The notes beneath the pieces are model-generated. The model was given only the letters and a program-made list of their open reading frames with translations. It did not search any database and was not told the DNA's origin. A stretch of 57,822 bases of DNA from Chloroflexota bacterium. Its GTDB lineage: Bacteria; Chloroflexota; Chloroflexia; QHBQ01; JADMIH01. The stretch spans positions 1-57,822 of the forward strand of contig JADMIH010000004.1 in the NCBI GenBank assembly GCA_015478675.1, written 5' to 3'. Every line of letters starts with the position of its first letter. The first letter of the stretch is position 1. Below are positions 1 to 8,644 of this stretch, piece after piece. Both the position numbers and the translations under genes were made by a program.

Positions 1-55
1 AGGTGCGAGAGGAAAGCCCCGGCCAATGCCCTATCTGCGGCATGGACCTTGTGCC
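1..55 (+). repeat. 55-bp exact direct repeat, copy 1 (copy 2 at 619-673)
   Basis: Bases 1-55 are identical to 619-673. Both encode the end of a heavy-metal-binding domain in the same reading frame of the nuoJ-like gene. Copy 1 is cut by the window edge, so the true repeat may be longer. Identity at third codon positions points to recent duplication or gene conversion. Confidence 0.95.
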
Positions 56-764
56 AATCCAAAAGGACGAGGGTTCGGCCAATGACATGCACGAGCATGG
101 CACAATGAATATGGAGGTGGGAGTAGCGGCTGATAATACGCACGATATGCACGGCATGCATGATACGGGGGGTATGGAGATGGGCGGGATGGCTCCTATG
201 AACCCCAGCCAACACAGGCAGATGATGGTTGGTATGGCGATGTCAACGGCTCAACTACCATGGGCACTGGGAATAGGCGCTGCATCGGCGCTCTTTCTCG
301 TCATCCTCCTTGCACGCACCCCCTGGCCTCTTGCCCCAGCAGGACCTACAGGTGATGCTACCTCGGCTGTGGGAGAGCTACTCCTCTCGCGCTACATGAT
401 AGCCTTTGAGGGGGCGGCATTCCTGATTTTGGCAGGAATCGCCGGTGCAGTGATTCTCGCCAGGCGGGAGCCTGCACCGTCCACACAGGTCAATATGCCT
501 GTGTCGCCAACACTACCTGTACCTTTCTCAGAAGCGCAGATAGGCGAAGGGCAGATGCCAGAGCGCGGGGAGAGGGTGGAGAGCGAGGGCACAATATACA
601 CCTGCCCAATGCACCCACAGGTGCGAGAGGAAAGCCCCGGCCAATGCCCTATCTGCGGCATGGACCTTGTGCCTGTGGAAGTGGGCGCAACGACCGCCAT
701 GCCAGCCGGTCGCGGTGGGCATGCCATCGGCAGCGGGCACAACAAGCATGGAGAGAAGTTATGA
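3..764 (+). CDS. nuoJ: NuoJ (complex I subunit J) C-terminal part with two heavy-metal-binding domains; 5' truncated
   Basis: The 5' end lies outside the window; 253 codons are visible. In order: the end of a first heavy-metal-binding domain (HMBD family, core CPICGMDLVP, residues 9-18); a Met/His-rich stretch (21-80); a membrane helix (about 84-105); a second helix (about 128-152) containing RYMIAFEGAAFLILAGIAG, which matches the last helix of NuoJ/ND6 proteins; then a complete second HMBD (about 199-224, YTCPMHPQV...CPICGMDLVP) and a His-rich tail. The stop overlaps the nuoK start (ATGA), the normal nuoJ-nuoK arrangement, and nuoL, nuoM and nuoN follow. NuoJ identity rests on the last helix plus this position; the first three helices cannot be seen. 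HMBDs normally occur in metal efflux adaptors and P-type ATPases, so this architecture is unusual. Alternative: a separate metal-binding membrane protein that replaced nuoJ here. Confidence 0.75.
   Translation: MREESPGQCPICGMDLVPIQKDEGSANDMHEHGTMNMEVGVAADNTHDMHGMHDTGGMEMGGMAPMNPSQHRQMMVGMAMSTAQLPWALGIGAASALFLVILLARTPWPLAPAGPTGDATSAVGELLLSRYMIAFEGAAFLILAGIAGAVILARREPAPSTQVNMPVSPTLPVPFSEAQIGEGQMPERGERVESEGTIYTCPMHPQVREESPGQCPICGMDLVPVEVGATTAMPAGRGGHAIGSGHNKHGEKL
619..673 (+). repeat. 55-bp exact direct repeat, copy 2
   Basis: Second copy of the repeat at 1-55. The copies diverge at the next base (a at 56, t at 674). It encodes the C-terminal heavy-metal-binding domain of the nuoJ-like protein. 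Confidence 0.95.
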
Positions 765-1075
765 GTGGACCCGGTCTCGTCGCCTATCTGGTGATGGGTG
801 CATTGCTCTTCGGGGTTGGCGTGGCGGGGGTGCTCTCACAGCGCAACGCCCTTATGGTGCTCATGAGCGTTGAAATTATCCTCAACGCGGCGATCCTCAA
901 CATGGTCGCCTTTTGGCGCTTCGTCAAACCTGACAACTACGACGCTCAAGTTTTCGTTATTATCATCGTCACCATAGCCGCCGTCGAGATGGCCTCCGGC
1001 CTGGGGCTGATGCTGCTCGTCTTTCGGCAAAGGGGAAGCTCCAATATAGATGAGACCTCGGAGCTAAAAGGGTGA
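761..1075 (+). CDS. nuoK: NADH-quinone oxidoreductase subunit K
   Basis: 104-residue membrane subunit of complex I, part of the proton-translocating arm. It has three hydrophobic helices with the conserved membrane glutamates in the contexts LMSVEIILNAA and IAAVEMASGLGL, both typical of NuoK. The ATG at 761 overlaps the upstream stop (ATGA), and the length equals the family norm, so the longer in-frame extension to 644 is rejected. The end overlaps the nuoL start (GTGA), so the genes look translationally coupled. Confidence 0.95.
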   Translation: MSGPGLVAYLVMGALLFGVGVAGVLSQRNALMVLMSVEIILNAAILNMVAFWRFVKPDNYDAQVFVIIIVTIAAVEMASGLGLMLLVFRQRGSSNIDETSELKG

Positions 1076-2994
1076 GCCTCTTCTGGCTGGCTCCTCTCTT
1101 GCCGTTGGGCGTGTTTTGTCTCCTTACGCTAGGAGTAGGGCGCTCTCTCACTATCCGGCGGGCGGAGGGCTGGCTCTCCGTGGCTGCTCTGGCAGGCTCA
1201 ACTGCTATTTCTGCGCTTGCGCTCGCAGCCCTGTGGCAGTCGCCGAAAGTTGCTCCACCAGTGGTTGCGCTCCCCTGGATGAAGACGGGCGGTCGCCAGC
1301 TTCAGATCGCGCTCTGGCTCGACCCCCTGGGAGCAGTGGCCGCCTTGTTAGTGTCGGTCGTTGGGTTGGTGGTCTTCATATATGCCGTAAGCTATATGGC
1401 AGGCGATCCCCGCCGCGTCAGGTTCTTCACATACCTGAGCCTCTTTGCGGGAGCGATGCTCACTCTCGTGCTGGCCGCAGACCTCATCACTCTCTTTATT
1501 GCATGGGAGTTGGTCGGCATTTGCTCTTACCTGTTGATCGGCTTCTGGTTCGAGCGCCCCGATGTGCCTGCCGCCGCCACCAAGGCGTTCCTCACCACTC
1601 GCTCAGGCGACCTTCTTATGCTCCTCGGTGTGCTGCTCCTCGTTGCGGCGACAGGTAGCAGCCGGATTGACACCATAGTTGCTGCCGTCGGCGGTGGCCT
1701 GCTCTCTTCATCGCTACTCCTTATCGCTGCTTTGCTCCTTTTTGCTGGGGCGGCGGGTAAATCGGCTCAAGTGCCATTCCAGGGCTGGCTGCCCGACGCC
1801 ATGCTGGGCCCCACACCGGTCTCCGCGCTCCTCCATTCGGCCACGATGGTTGCGGCGGGTGTTTTCCTTGTGGCTCGCCTCTACCCTCTATTTCTCGCCG
1901 CCGGCCCTGCCCTTATTGTCGTGGCGTGGATCGGGGCCATTACCGCGCTGGTGGGCGCGTCTGCGGCGCTGGTGCAGAGTGACCTCAAGCGCACACTGGC
2001 CTATTCAACGATGAGCCAGCTAGGGCTTATGTACGTGGGCCTGGGCGCAGGCAGCCTGCTGGCCGGGATGCTGCTCCTGGTGAGCCAGGCGCTCTTCAAG
2101 TCGCTCCTCTTCCTTGCCGCCGGGGTGGTGGATCACTCGGTGGAGGGCACCGGATTTAGCCGCATGGGTGGGCTTGCCCGGCCTCTGCCTGGCACCTTTG
2201 CCTCTTTTTGCATCGGCGCTGCCGCCCTTGCTGGGCTGCCGGTGACACTCGCCCTCCCTCCTAAAGACCCTGTGCTGGCTGCGGCGGGAAGCCTCAACTG
2301 GGCGCTCTTTGCAGTTGTGCTACTTGCCAGCCTCCTCACCGCCCTCTACACCGCGCGGATGCTTGGCCTGGCCTTTCTTGGCCCTCCCAGCGAAGCTGCG
2401 CGACATGCTTCCCAGGCTCAAATGGGCCTTCTTCGCCCGGTGATAGTGCTGGCGGGGTTGGTCCCTCTCGGCCTGCTGGCGGATGCTGCTCTATTAGGGC
2501 AGCCGATGAGCCGGTTCTTCGGTGTGGCCACTCCGGAGTCGGTTACAGCTACAGCTCTTGGGCTTGGAGTGGCGGTTATCGGCGCTACGATTGGCCTGTG
2601 GGCACGTCGCCGCTGGCCTGCTAACTTAATTTGGCCCCCACTCGAACGAGTAGCTCCTGTGCTTGCGGATGAATTCGGCATAGCCGCGCTCTACCGTGCT
2701 GTGCCGCGTCTCGGCCTGTGGGCAACGACGGCGTTGAGCGACTTTGACCGCTCGGTCTTTGATGCGTCTGCCAGTAGAATAGCGTCAGGCACACTCGCCG
2801 CGATCCGGGCCGGCGCACGCTTCGATCTGTATCGTCTCGATGCTCTATTCAACCGCTTTGCCGCCGGAGTGCTCGCCGTCAGCCAGCGTGTACGTGCATT
2901 GCAGACTGGACTTATCGAGAACTATCTACTACTGATCTTTGTCTGGGGCCTGAGTGCGCTCGTGCTGGCGGCTATTTTCATGGTTTTGCAGTGA
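1072..2994 (+). CDS. nuoL: NADH-quinone oxidoreductase subunit L
   Basis: 640-residue antiporter-like subunit at the distal end of the complex I membrane arm. Visible family motifs: LFIAWELVGICSYLLIGFW with the conserved membrane Glu, and AGKSAQVPFQGWLPDAM followed by GPTPVSALLHSATMV with the conserved Lys and His. The C-terminal third carries the long amphipathic region and a last anchoring helix (LLLIFVWGLSALVLAAIF). The start is GTG at 1072, overlapping the nuoK stop. Length is slightly above the usual 610-620 residues. Followed by nuoM after a 10-base gap. Confidence 0.96.
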   Translation: MSLFWLAPLLPLGVFCLLTLGVGRSLTIRRAEGWLSVAALAGSTAISALALAALWQSPKVAPPVVALPWMKTGGRQLQIALWLDPLGAVAALLVSVVGLVVFIYAVSYMAGDPRRVRFFTYLSLFAGAMLTLVLAADLITLFIAWELVGICSYLLIGFWFERPDVPAAATKAFLTTRSGDLLMLLGVLLLVAATGSSRIDTIVAAVGGGLLSSSLLLIAALLLFAGAAGKSAQVPFQGWLPDAMLGPTPVSALLHSATMVAAGVFLVARLYPLFLAAGPALIVVAWIGAITALVGASAALVQSDLKRTLAYSTMSQLGLMYVGLGAGSLLAGMLLLVSQALFKSLLFLAAGVVDHSVEGTGFSRMGGLARPLPGTFASFCIGAAALAGLPVTLALPPKDPVLAAAGSLNWALFAVVLLASLLTALYTARMLGLAFLGPPSEAARHASQAQMGLLRPVIVLAGLVPLGLLADAALLGQPMSRFFGVATPESVTATALGLGVAVIGATIGLWARRRWPANLIWPPLERVAPVLADEFGIAALYRAVPRLGLWATTALSDFDRSVFDASASRIASGTLAAIRAGARFDLYRLDALFNRFAAGVLAVSQRVRALQTGLIENYLLLIFVWGLSALVLAAIFMVLQ

Positions 2995-3004
2995 GGAAAT
3001 ATCT

Positions 3005-4516
3005 GTGCTTGTACCACTTCTGACACTCATAATATTCTTACCGCTTGTGGGCGCGCTCGCTCTCTACCTGGTACCGAATCGTAACGCCTGGCGCTGGGTG
3101 GCTGTAGGCACAGCGGGGATAGTGCTGGCGCTTGGTATCGTGCTGGCCGCCTTGTTCAACTGGAGTAGTGGCGCGCCGCAATTCGAGGAGAGGGTAGACT
3201 GGATACCTTCCCTGGGGGCCAGCTACCACCTGGCTATCGACGGGCTGTCCCTGCCGCTCTTGCTACTCTCGGCACTGCTCACCTTACTTGCTCTGATCTT
3301 CTCCTGGAACCAGGAGCAGCGGCCTCGCGAGTTCTTCGCCCTCTTTTTGGTCATGGAGACGGGCCTCAACGGGGTATTCAGCACCTTTGACCTGCTCCTT
3401 TTCTACGTCTTCTTTGAGCTGGCCCTGGTGCCTATGTATTTTATCATCGGCGTGTGGGGGCATGAACGGAGGGTGGAAGCCGCACTCAAGTTCTTCATAT
3501 ACACCCGCGTGGGCAGTCTGGCTATGCTCCTCTCGATCCTGGCGCTCTATCTCGGAACCAACCCCCGCACCTTCGACCTACCTGCCATCATAGCTGCCAG
3601 GCCTTACGTGGGCACCGGGTTGGGGGCTACGCTGGTGCTGCTTGGCTTCTTGATAGGCTTTGGTATCAAGCTGCCGGTTGTGCCACTACACTCCTGGCTG
3701 CCAGATGCTCACACCGAAGCGCCCACCGCCGGTAGTGTAGTGCTCGCGGGCCTTCTCCTCAAGCTGGGCGGGTATGGATTCCTGCGTCTGGCTCTACCTA
3801 CCGTGCCCGACGCCTTCAGCGCCTGGGCGTGGCCTATTGCGGCGCTGGCTGTATTCTCTGCGATTTATGGAGCAGTTGTAGCTATGGGCCAGCGCGACCT
3901 CAAGCGTCTTGTGGCCTTCACTAGCATCAACCACATGGGCTACGTGCTGCTGGGCGTGGCTGTGGCGGCAGCTTCCTGGGCCAGCCCCGCCGACCGCACG
4001 GCGGCAGCCAGCGGGGCCAGCTACCAGCTCATCGCGCACGGCCTCGTGACGGGCGGGCTTTTCTTACTGGTGGGGATGCTTTCTGAGCGCACCGGCACGC
4101 GGGATATACCCCGACTCTCCGGCATCTGGGCTGCTCTGCCACTCTACGGTTCGATTCTGGTCTTTATGATGTTCGCCTCCTTCGGGCTGCCTGCCCTGGC
4201 TCACTTCGCCGCCGAAGTGCAGATAGTCCTGGGCACCCTTGGGATATATGCCTGGGCTGCTGTGGGCATGCTGGTGGGGGTGCTTGTCACTACCGCCATG
4301 TTCCTGTGGACGTTACAGAGGGTGCTGCTTGGCAAGCTGCCGGACGAATGGCGTGGGCTGCCGCGCCTCAATGCGCGCGAACTCGCCGTATTACTCCCTT
4401 TAATTCTGCTCATAGTCCTCCTGGGGATTGCGCCGGGCCCACTGGTGGGCGCATTCGAGGGAGCGTTACGCAGCATGCCTGTGGGGCCTCTCGCAGCGTT
4501 GATAGTGGGAAGGTAG
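3005..4516 (+). CDS. nuoM: NADH-quinone oxidoreductase subunit M
   Basis: 503-residue antiporter-like complex I subunit. Motifs: LLFYVFFELALVPMYFIIG with the conserved Glu, and IKLPVVPLHSWLPDAHTEAP followed by a Lys-bearing helix (AGLLLKLGGYG). I chose GTG at 3005 because a GAGGAAA Shine-Dalgarno lies just upstream and the protein then begins directly with a hydrophobic helix (VLVPLLTLIIFLP). An in-frame extension to 2954 would overlap nuoL and add unrelated residues. A 64-base gap separates it from nuoN. Confidence 0.95.
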   Translation: MLVPLLTLIIFLPLVGALALYLVPNRNAWRWVAVGTAGIVLALGIVLAALFNWSSGAPQFEERVDWIPSLGASYHLAIDGLSLPLLLLSALLTLLALIFSWNQEQRPREFFALFLVMETGLNGVFSTFDLLLFYVFFELALVPMYFIIGVWGHERRVEAALKFFIYTRVGSLAMLLSILALYLGTNPRTFDLPAIIAARPYVGTGLGATLVLLGFLIGFGIKLPVVPLHSWLPDAHTEAPTAGSVVLAGLLLKLGGYGFLRLALPTVPDAFSAWAWPIAALAVFSAIYGAVVAMGQRDLKRLVAFTSINHMGYVLLGVAVAAASWASPADRTAAASGASYQLIAHGLVTGGLFLLVGMLSERTGTRDIPRLSGIWAALPLYGSILVFMMFASFGLPALAHFAAEVQIVLGTLGIYAWAAVGMLVGVLVTTAMFLWTLQRVLLGKLPDEWRGLPRLNARELAVLLPLILLIVLLGIAPGPLVGAFEGALRSMPVGPLAALIVGR

Positions 4517-4580
4517 CTTTTATGCATTTTGAACCAATCGGCGCTAAAGGTGCGAAGGTGCGGGGAAGAAGGAGCAGGTT

Positions 4581-6053
4581 ATGACCGGCACGGGCGGTAT
4601 GGGAATGGAGCTGTGGGCGATTGTGCCTGAGCTAATCTTGGCTGGCCTGGCGTTGTTGCTCCTGCCCCTTGGCGCGCTCTTGCCCCCGACGCGTAAGGGC
4701 CTGGCTACCTGGGCCGCGCTCATAGGGCTTGGCGCTGCTGCTGTCGCCAGCGTCTATATGCTCACCTTGCAGCCGCAAGCCATATTTCTCGGCACCTACG
4801 CTGTTGATCCTTTTGCGGTTTACTTTAAGCTCTTCGCGATCCTCGCGACTGGGTTGGTCCTGCTGGCGACGCACAGCCACTTTGAGGGGAGGCCCCATGC
4901 GGGCGAGGTGCCTGCCATCCTGTTACTTACCTGCCTGGGGATTGTCGGGTTGTCGGCCAGCCAGGACTTGACGCTGATCGCGCTCTTCATCCAGCTTATC
5001 ACCGTCGGCTCCTATATCCTGGTGGGCATCGCTAAAGGCAACCGCCTGGCGACCGAAGCGGCGCTCAAACTCTTTCTCTTCTCGGCCTCTGCCGGAGCGG
5101 TGATGATTTACGGGATGACTCTCCTGTTCGGGCTTACAGGCACATTGCGTCTGCCTGAGCTTGCAAGCCGCCTTCCCACCGCGCCCCTTGTGACCGTACT
5201 TGTGGCGTTGGGACTTGTGATTGCGGGGTATGGGTTCAAGATCACGCTTGTGCCCTTTCACGCCTGGGCGCCCGACACTTACCAGGGCGCGCCCACTCCT
5301 ATCGCCGGCTATCTGTCGGTGGGGCCGAAGGCGGCGGGGCTGGCTGTGCTGCTGCGCACGCTCCTGGTCTCTTTCCCCGGCGAACTCGGCGATTGGCCTC
5401 TGCTCCTGGCGATCCTGGCGGCTGTAACTATGACGGTGGGCAACCTCTTCGCTATGCGCCAGGCGAGCGCAAAACGGCTGTTAGCCTACTCCTCTATTGG
5501 GCAGGCGGGATACTTGCTTGTGGGTGTAGCCGCAGCCGGGCGGGACCCCCTCGGCACACCGGGGCTCCTCTTTTACCTGGCGATCTATCTCTTTATGAAT
5601 CTGGGCGCTTTCCTGGCCGTGGACGCCATTGAGCGGCAAACCGGCTCTGACGACATCCGGGGCTTCGCCGGACTGGGACGCCAGCTTCCATTCTCCGCTG
5701 CATTGCTGGCGCTTTGTCTCCTGTCGCTCGCCGGCTTCCCACCCCTGGGAGGCTTCGTCGGCAAGACGATGCTCTTTGGCGCTGCGCTCGGCGCGGGCTG
5801 GAGCTGGCTGGCCGTCGTTATGGCTGGTAACGTTGCCCTCTCGCTCTTCTACTACGTGCGGGTCCTGGAGCCGTTGTATCTACGTGCGCCCGCAGGCAAT
5901 ATCAATGTGCGCTTTGTGCCGGAGCCTGTGGCACTCCGCATTTCCCTCTTTGTGCTAGGCGTGGGAACGCTGGTAAGCGGCGTGCTGCCGCAGGTATGGG
6001 TGGCCCTTGCTGTCCATGCGTCAACTTTGCTGTCGGGCGGCACAGCGCGCTAA
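4581..6053 (+). CDS. nuoN: NADH-quinone oxidoreductase subunit N
   Basis: 490-residue antiporter-like complex I subunit. The signature GFKITLVPFHAWAPDTYQ followed by GAPTPIAGYLSVGPKAAG is diagnostic for NuoN. About 14 hydrophobic helices are visible. The ATG at 4581 follows an AAGGAGCAGGTT ribosome-binding site. It is the last gene of the visible nuo run; the next gene encodes an unrelated lipoprotein. Confidence 0.96.
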   Translation: MTGTGGMGMELWAIVPELILAGLALLLLPLGALLPPTRKGLATWAALIGLGAAAVASVYMLTLQPQAIFLGTYAVDPFAVYFKLFAILATGLVLLATHSHFEGRPHAGEVPAILLLTCLGIVGLSASQDLTLIALFIQLITVGSYILVGIAKGNRLATEAALKLFLFSASAGAVMIYGMTLLFGLTGTLRLPELASRLPTAPLVTVLVALGLVIAGYGFKITLVPFHAWAPDTYQGAPTPIAGYLSVGPKAAGLAVLLRTLLVSFPGELGDWPLLLAILAAVTMTVGNLFAMRQASAKRLLAYSSIGQAGYLLVGVAAAGRDPLGTPGLLFYLAIYLFMNLGAFLAVDAIERQTGSDDIRGFAGLGRQLPFSAALLALCLLSLAGFPPLGGFVGKTMLFGAALGAGWSWLAVVMAGNVALSLFYYVRVLEPLYLRAPAGNINVRFVPEPVALRISLFVLGVGTLVSGVLPQVWVALAVHASTLLSGGTAR

Positions 6054-6100
6054 CAGTAAATGAATAAGGTAGCGAAACGATTCCTGAAAGGAGAACTCTG

Positions 6101-6604
6101 TTGAACCACATGCCCCGTCCAGCTTCTCGGAGCTCTATACTTTTCTGCATTCTCGCCTTGACATTCCTCCTTACCGGTTGCGGGCAAGGGCAAGGGGGTA
6201 ACTCGACATCAACACCTGATAGCTCGTCTGGTAAGGCCACTGTATCCGGGCAGATTGGAACGGTAGTTAAGACGGCTTATGGCTCGTACACCAATCTTAC
6301 GCCCGCCGAGTTGAAGCCAATGCTCGACAACAAGGATTTCTTCCTGGTTGATGTCCATACACCGCCTGAAGGCAGGTTGCCCAAAACTGATGCGCGCATA
6401 GCCTACAACCTGGTCGAGCAGCAAATAAGCAAGTTTCCGGCAGACAAAGGCGCTAAGTTGGTCATAACGTGCCGGAGTGGGCGCATGAGCGGTATCGCCA
6501 GCGAAACCCTCACGAGGCTGGGTTACACAAACGTCTACAACCTTGCGGGTGGCATGGACGCATGGAAAAGCGCCGGTTTCGAGATTATCCCGGAGGGGAA
6601 GTAA
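6101..6604 (+). CDS. Rhodanese-domain lipoprotein
   Basis: 167 residues. A lipoprotein signal peptide ends in the lipobox LLTGC (Cys27), so the protein is probably anchored outside the cytoplasmic membrane. Residues about 65-163 form a rhodanese-like domain with the active-site loop CRSGRMS (catalytic Cys124), the expected persulfide-carrying cysteine; the usual late motif is present as YNLAGGMDAWKSAGF. The TTG start at 6101 has AAAGGAG seven bases upstream, better placed than the later ATG at 6110. Same strand as nuoN but separated by 47 bases. Sulfur donor and acceptor cannot be inferred. Confidence 0.88.
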   Translation: MNHMPRPASRSSILFCILALTFLLTGCGQGQGGNSTSTPDSSSGKATVSGQIGTVVKTAYGSYTNLTPAELKPMLDNKDFFLVDVHTPPEGRLPKTDARIAYNLVEQQISKFPADKGAKLVITCRSGRMSGIASETLTRLGYTNVYNLAGGMDAWKSAGFEIIPEGK

Positions 6605-6700
6605 GGGGAAGGGGAGAGACTCATGGGCACAGGTGAGAATATAACTGTGCCTCGGCGTTGCGCCGCTGACGGTGGGATGAACGAGCCTCTGAGTAGGTAG

Positions 6701-6744
6701 CAGCCGTCTCAAGCTCCGTGCCAACATGGAGCCTGAGACGGCTG
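6701..6744. terminator. 17-bp stem-loop between convergent genes
   Basis: CAGCCGTCTCAAGCTCC (6701-6717) and GGAGCCTGAGACGGCTG (6728-6744) form a 17-bp stem with a 10-base loop. There is one mismatch on the plus strand, which becomes a G-U pair in the minus-strand transcript. It lies between the rhodanese gene and the convergent DUF326 gene. No T-run follows on either strand, so it is either a 3'-end stabiliser or a non-canonical bidirectional terminator. Confidence 0.55.
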
Positions 6745-6774
6745 GCGAGTAGCAGCTGGATGTGGCGCTTTGCT

Positions 6775-7134
6775 CTACGCCATAGACGCCATACGCCGGC
6801 ATGACTCGGCGCAGCGGCGGCACTCCTGGGCGCAGGCTTGCATCTGAGCATCGCTGCCCATCTGCTCACAGCTTTGAGCGCACATCTCGCATGCCGCAGC
6901 GCAAAAGCCGCAGGCTTGCGCATGCAGCTCAGAGCCACGCAGCATGAAGTTGGCGCTCGTCTGGCAGCTCTCCGCGCAATCGAGCAGCGACGTTATATGG
7001 TGAACTTCAGCGTGCTGCCCTCCTTGCTGCAAACAGTACGACACCGTCTGTAAGCAGATACTGTGGCAGTTCAGACACTCCTGGATACATTGTTGCATTT
7101 GCTGGTTCATCTGTGGGTCCATTGTGTGGGGCAT
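6775..7134 (-). CDS. Four-helix-bundle copper-binding protein (DUF326, Csp-like)
   Basis: 119 residues, extremely Cys-rich, with repeated CxxxC/CxxC patterns spaced along predicted helices (CIQECLNCHSIC, CAESC, CGFCAAACEMCAQSC, CAQECRRCAESC). This is the pattern of the DUF326 family, which includes the copper storage proteins Csp. No signal peptide, so probably cytosolic. The ATG is preceded by AGGAGGA. It lies downstream of the multicopper oxidase and DUF4396 genes on the same strand, consistent with a copper-handling group. Cu(I) storage is inferred from family knowledge. Confidence 0.85.
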   Translation of the reverse strand: MPHTMDPQMNQQMQQCIQECLNCHSICLQTVSYCLQQGGQHAEVHHITSLLDCAESCQTSANFMLRGSELHAQACGFCAAACEMCAQSCEQMGSDAQMQACAQECRRCAESCRRMASMA

Positions 7135-7275
7135 TGTAGTTCCTCCTGAATGATAGCTTTACTTGCTGAATTAACGTTGCAGAAGAGCATCTGCACAATT
7201 GTCTGACAACGAGGGGAGTGCATCTGCGTACGCTCGCTGTCTAACTGTTCACAGCAAGTTATGTGCCCATCGGCG

Positions 7276-8640
7276 CTATGGCGTCACGTTGATTATCATT
7301 GTGAGACCGCCGCCGCCCTGCTCCTCCACATTGTCGTTGGTGGTGTGATGGTTGATGTGGCAGTGTATCAGCCACTTACCGGGCAGGCGGGCCGGCCAGA
7401 TCACGTCGTATCGCTCCCCAGGGCCTACCTCCACAGTATCCTTTTGTATTTGAGCCGCTTCGGGCACCGCGTTGCCATCGGTAGCAACTATCTTGAATGG
7501 CCCGCCATGTATGTGCATAGGGTGTATGAAAGCGCTGTTTGAGCCGATGAAGCGCACGAGTATATTGTCACCCACCTTGGCGTTGATAGTTTCCGTCGCG
7601 GGGTAGGCTTTGCCGTTGATGGTGAAGAAGTTTGGCATCAGGCCTTCCATCGGCATGGCGGGGAAGGTGTAACCTTCCTTGACCGTCCACTCCTGCAATT
7701 GGATCGTGACGTCCTTGTTGTACGCGGGGGTAGCAGGCTTGGCCTTCGGCTCAATGATCAGCGCGCCGTACATCCCAAGAGCTTGCTGGCGGTCGGGGTT
7801 CTTATGTGAATGGTAAAAGTAAGTGCCGCTCTGCTGGGTTGTGAACTCATAAGTGAAAGTCGCCCCCGGCTCGATTGGCTTCTGTGTTATGTCAGCAGGC
7901 CCGTCCATTCCGTTGGGTACAATCAGCCCATGCCAGTGTACTGTGGTCGCCTCCGGCAGGTTGTTCTTGACGATGATGCGCACGCGGTCGCCTTCGGTGA
8001 TGGTGATACGCGGCCCAGGAACCTGGCGATTGAAGGCGTAAGCTGCCACCTGCACACCGGGCAGAATATTCCACTTGATGAGAGAAACATCGAGGTTAAA
8101 GACTTTGACACCGTCCGAGACCACAGAAGAGGCCAAAGGCTGGTCGCCTCTCGCATCGGCAGGGGCGGTATAGGAGATCTTGCTCATGTCCACCGCCGAC
8201 ATGTCCTTCATGGCCTCCGGACTCATCCCCTGCGTCATAATCATACCCGGTGGCATGACAAGCCCATTCATCTGGGTGAGGCTGCTCATCTGCGCCTGAG
8301 GCATCGAAGAAATGGGCATAGGCCCATTGGAGCCCCCCATTCCTCCCATCGCGCCGTTGTTACCACTCATCTGGGTGGGCATGGCCTGGGCCTGGCCGGG
8401 CGCGGCTCCTCCGCTTTTCATATCCGCGGCGCTCATTCCAAAATTGCCAAAGAGCGCGGCCAGTAACACCCCGCCGGCCAGGGCCAGCAGCGTCAGTAGC
8501 GAGACCGCCACCAGCTGAGGGGTAGTAATTTTGGGCTTTTCCATCGCCTTGCCACTGCCTTCTCCCATCCCCTGTTTACTGTCGTTGCCGCTTCCCGCGG
8601 CGCTCATACCACTCATATCCATTTTATCTTGATTTTCCAT
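7276..8640 (-). CDS. Membrane-anchored, Met-rich multicopper oxidase
   Basis: 454 residues. An N-terminal segment with several Met residues is followed by one membrane helix (about 41-63), a Met/Gly-rich linker (about 66-150), then two cupredoxin domains. Copper-ligand motifs are intact: HWHG (235-238), HSH (277-279), HPMHIHG (373-379) and HCHINHH (426-432). The protein is short for a three-domain laccase and fits the two-domain type; CueO-like cuprous oxidase or laccase activity is plausible, nitrite reductase less so. A purine-rich AAAGGA sits in the last codons of the upstream DUF4396 gene, whose stop is four bases away, so the two are probably co-translated. Confidence 0.9.
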   Translation of the reverse strand: MENQDKMDMSGMSAAGSGNDSKQGMGEGSGKAMEKPKITTPQLVAVSLLTLLALAGGVLLAALFGNFGMSAADMKSGGAAPGQAQAMPTQMSGNNGAMGGMGGSNGPMPISSMPQAQMSSLTQMNGLVMPPGMIMTQGMSPEAMKDMSAVDMSKISYTAPADARGDQPLASSVVSDGVKVFNLDVSLIKWNILPGVQVAAYAFNRQVPGPRITITEGDRVRIIVKNNLPEATTVHWHGLIVPNGMDGPADITQKPIEPGATFTYEFTTQQSGTYFYHSHKNPDRQQALGMYGALIIEPKAKPATPAYNKDVTIQLQEWTVKEGYTFPAMPMEGLMPNFFTINGKAYPATETINAKVGDNILVRFIGSNSAFIHPMHIHGGPFKIVATDGNAVPEAAQIQKDTVEVGPGERYDVIWPARLPGKWLIHCHINHHTTNDNVEEQGGGGLTMIINVTP

Positions 8641-8644
8641 CGCT

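Noticed and set aside
7810..8466. 218-codon plus-strand frame opposite the multicopper oxidase
   Set aside because: His/Arg-rich translation typical of antisense; all copper-ligand motifs are on the minus strand.
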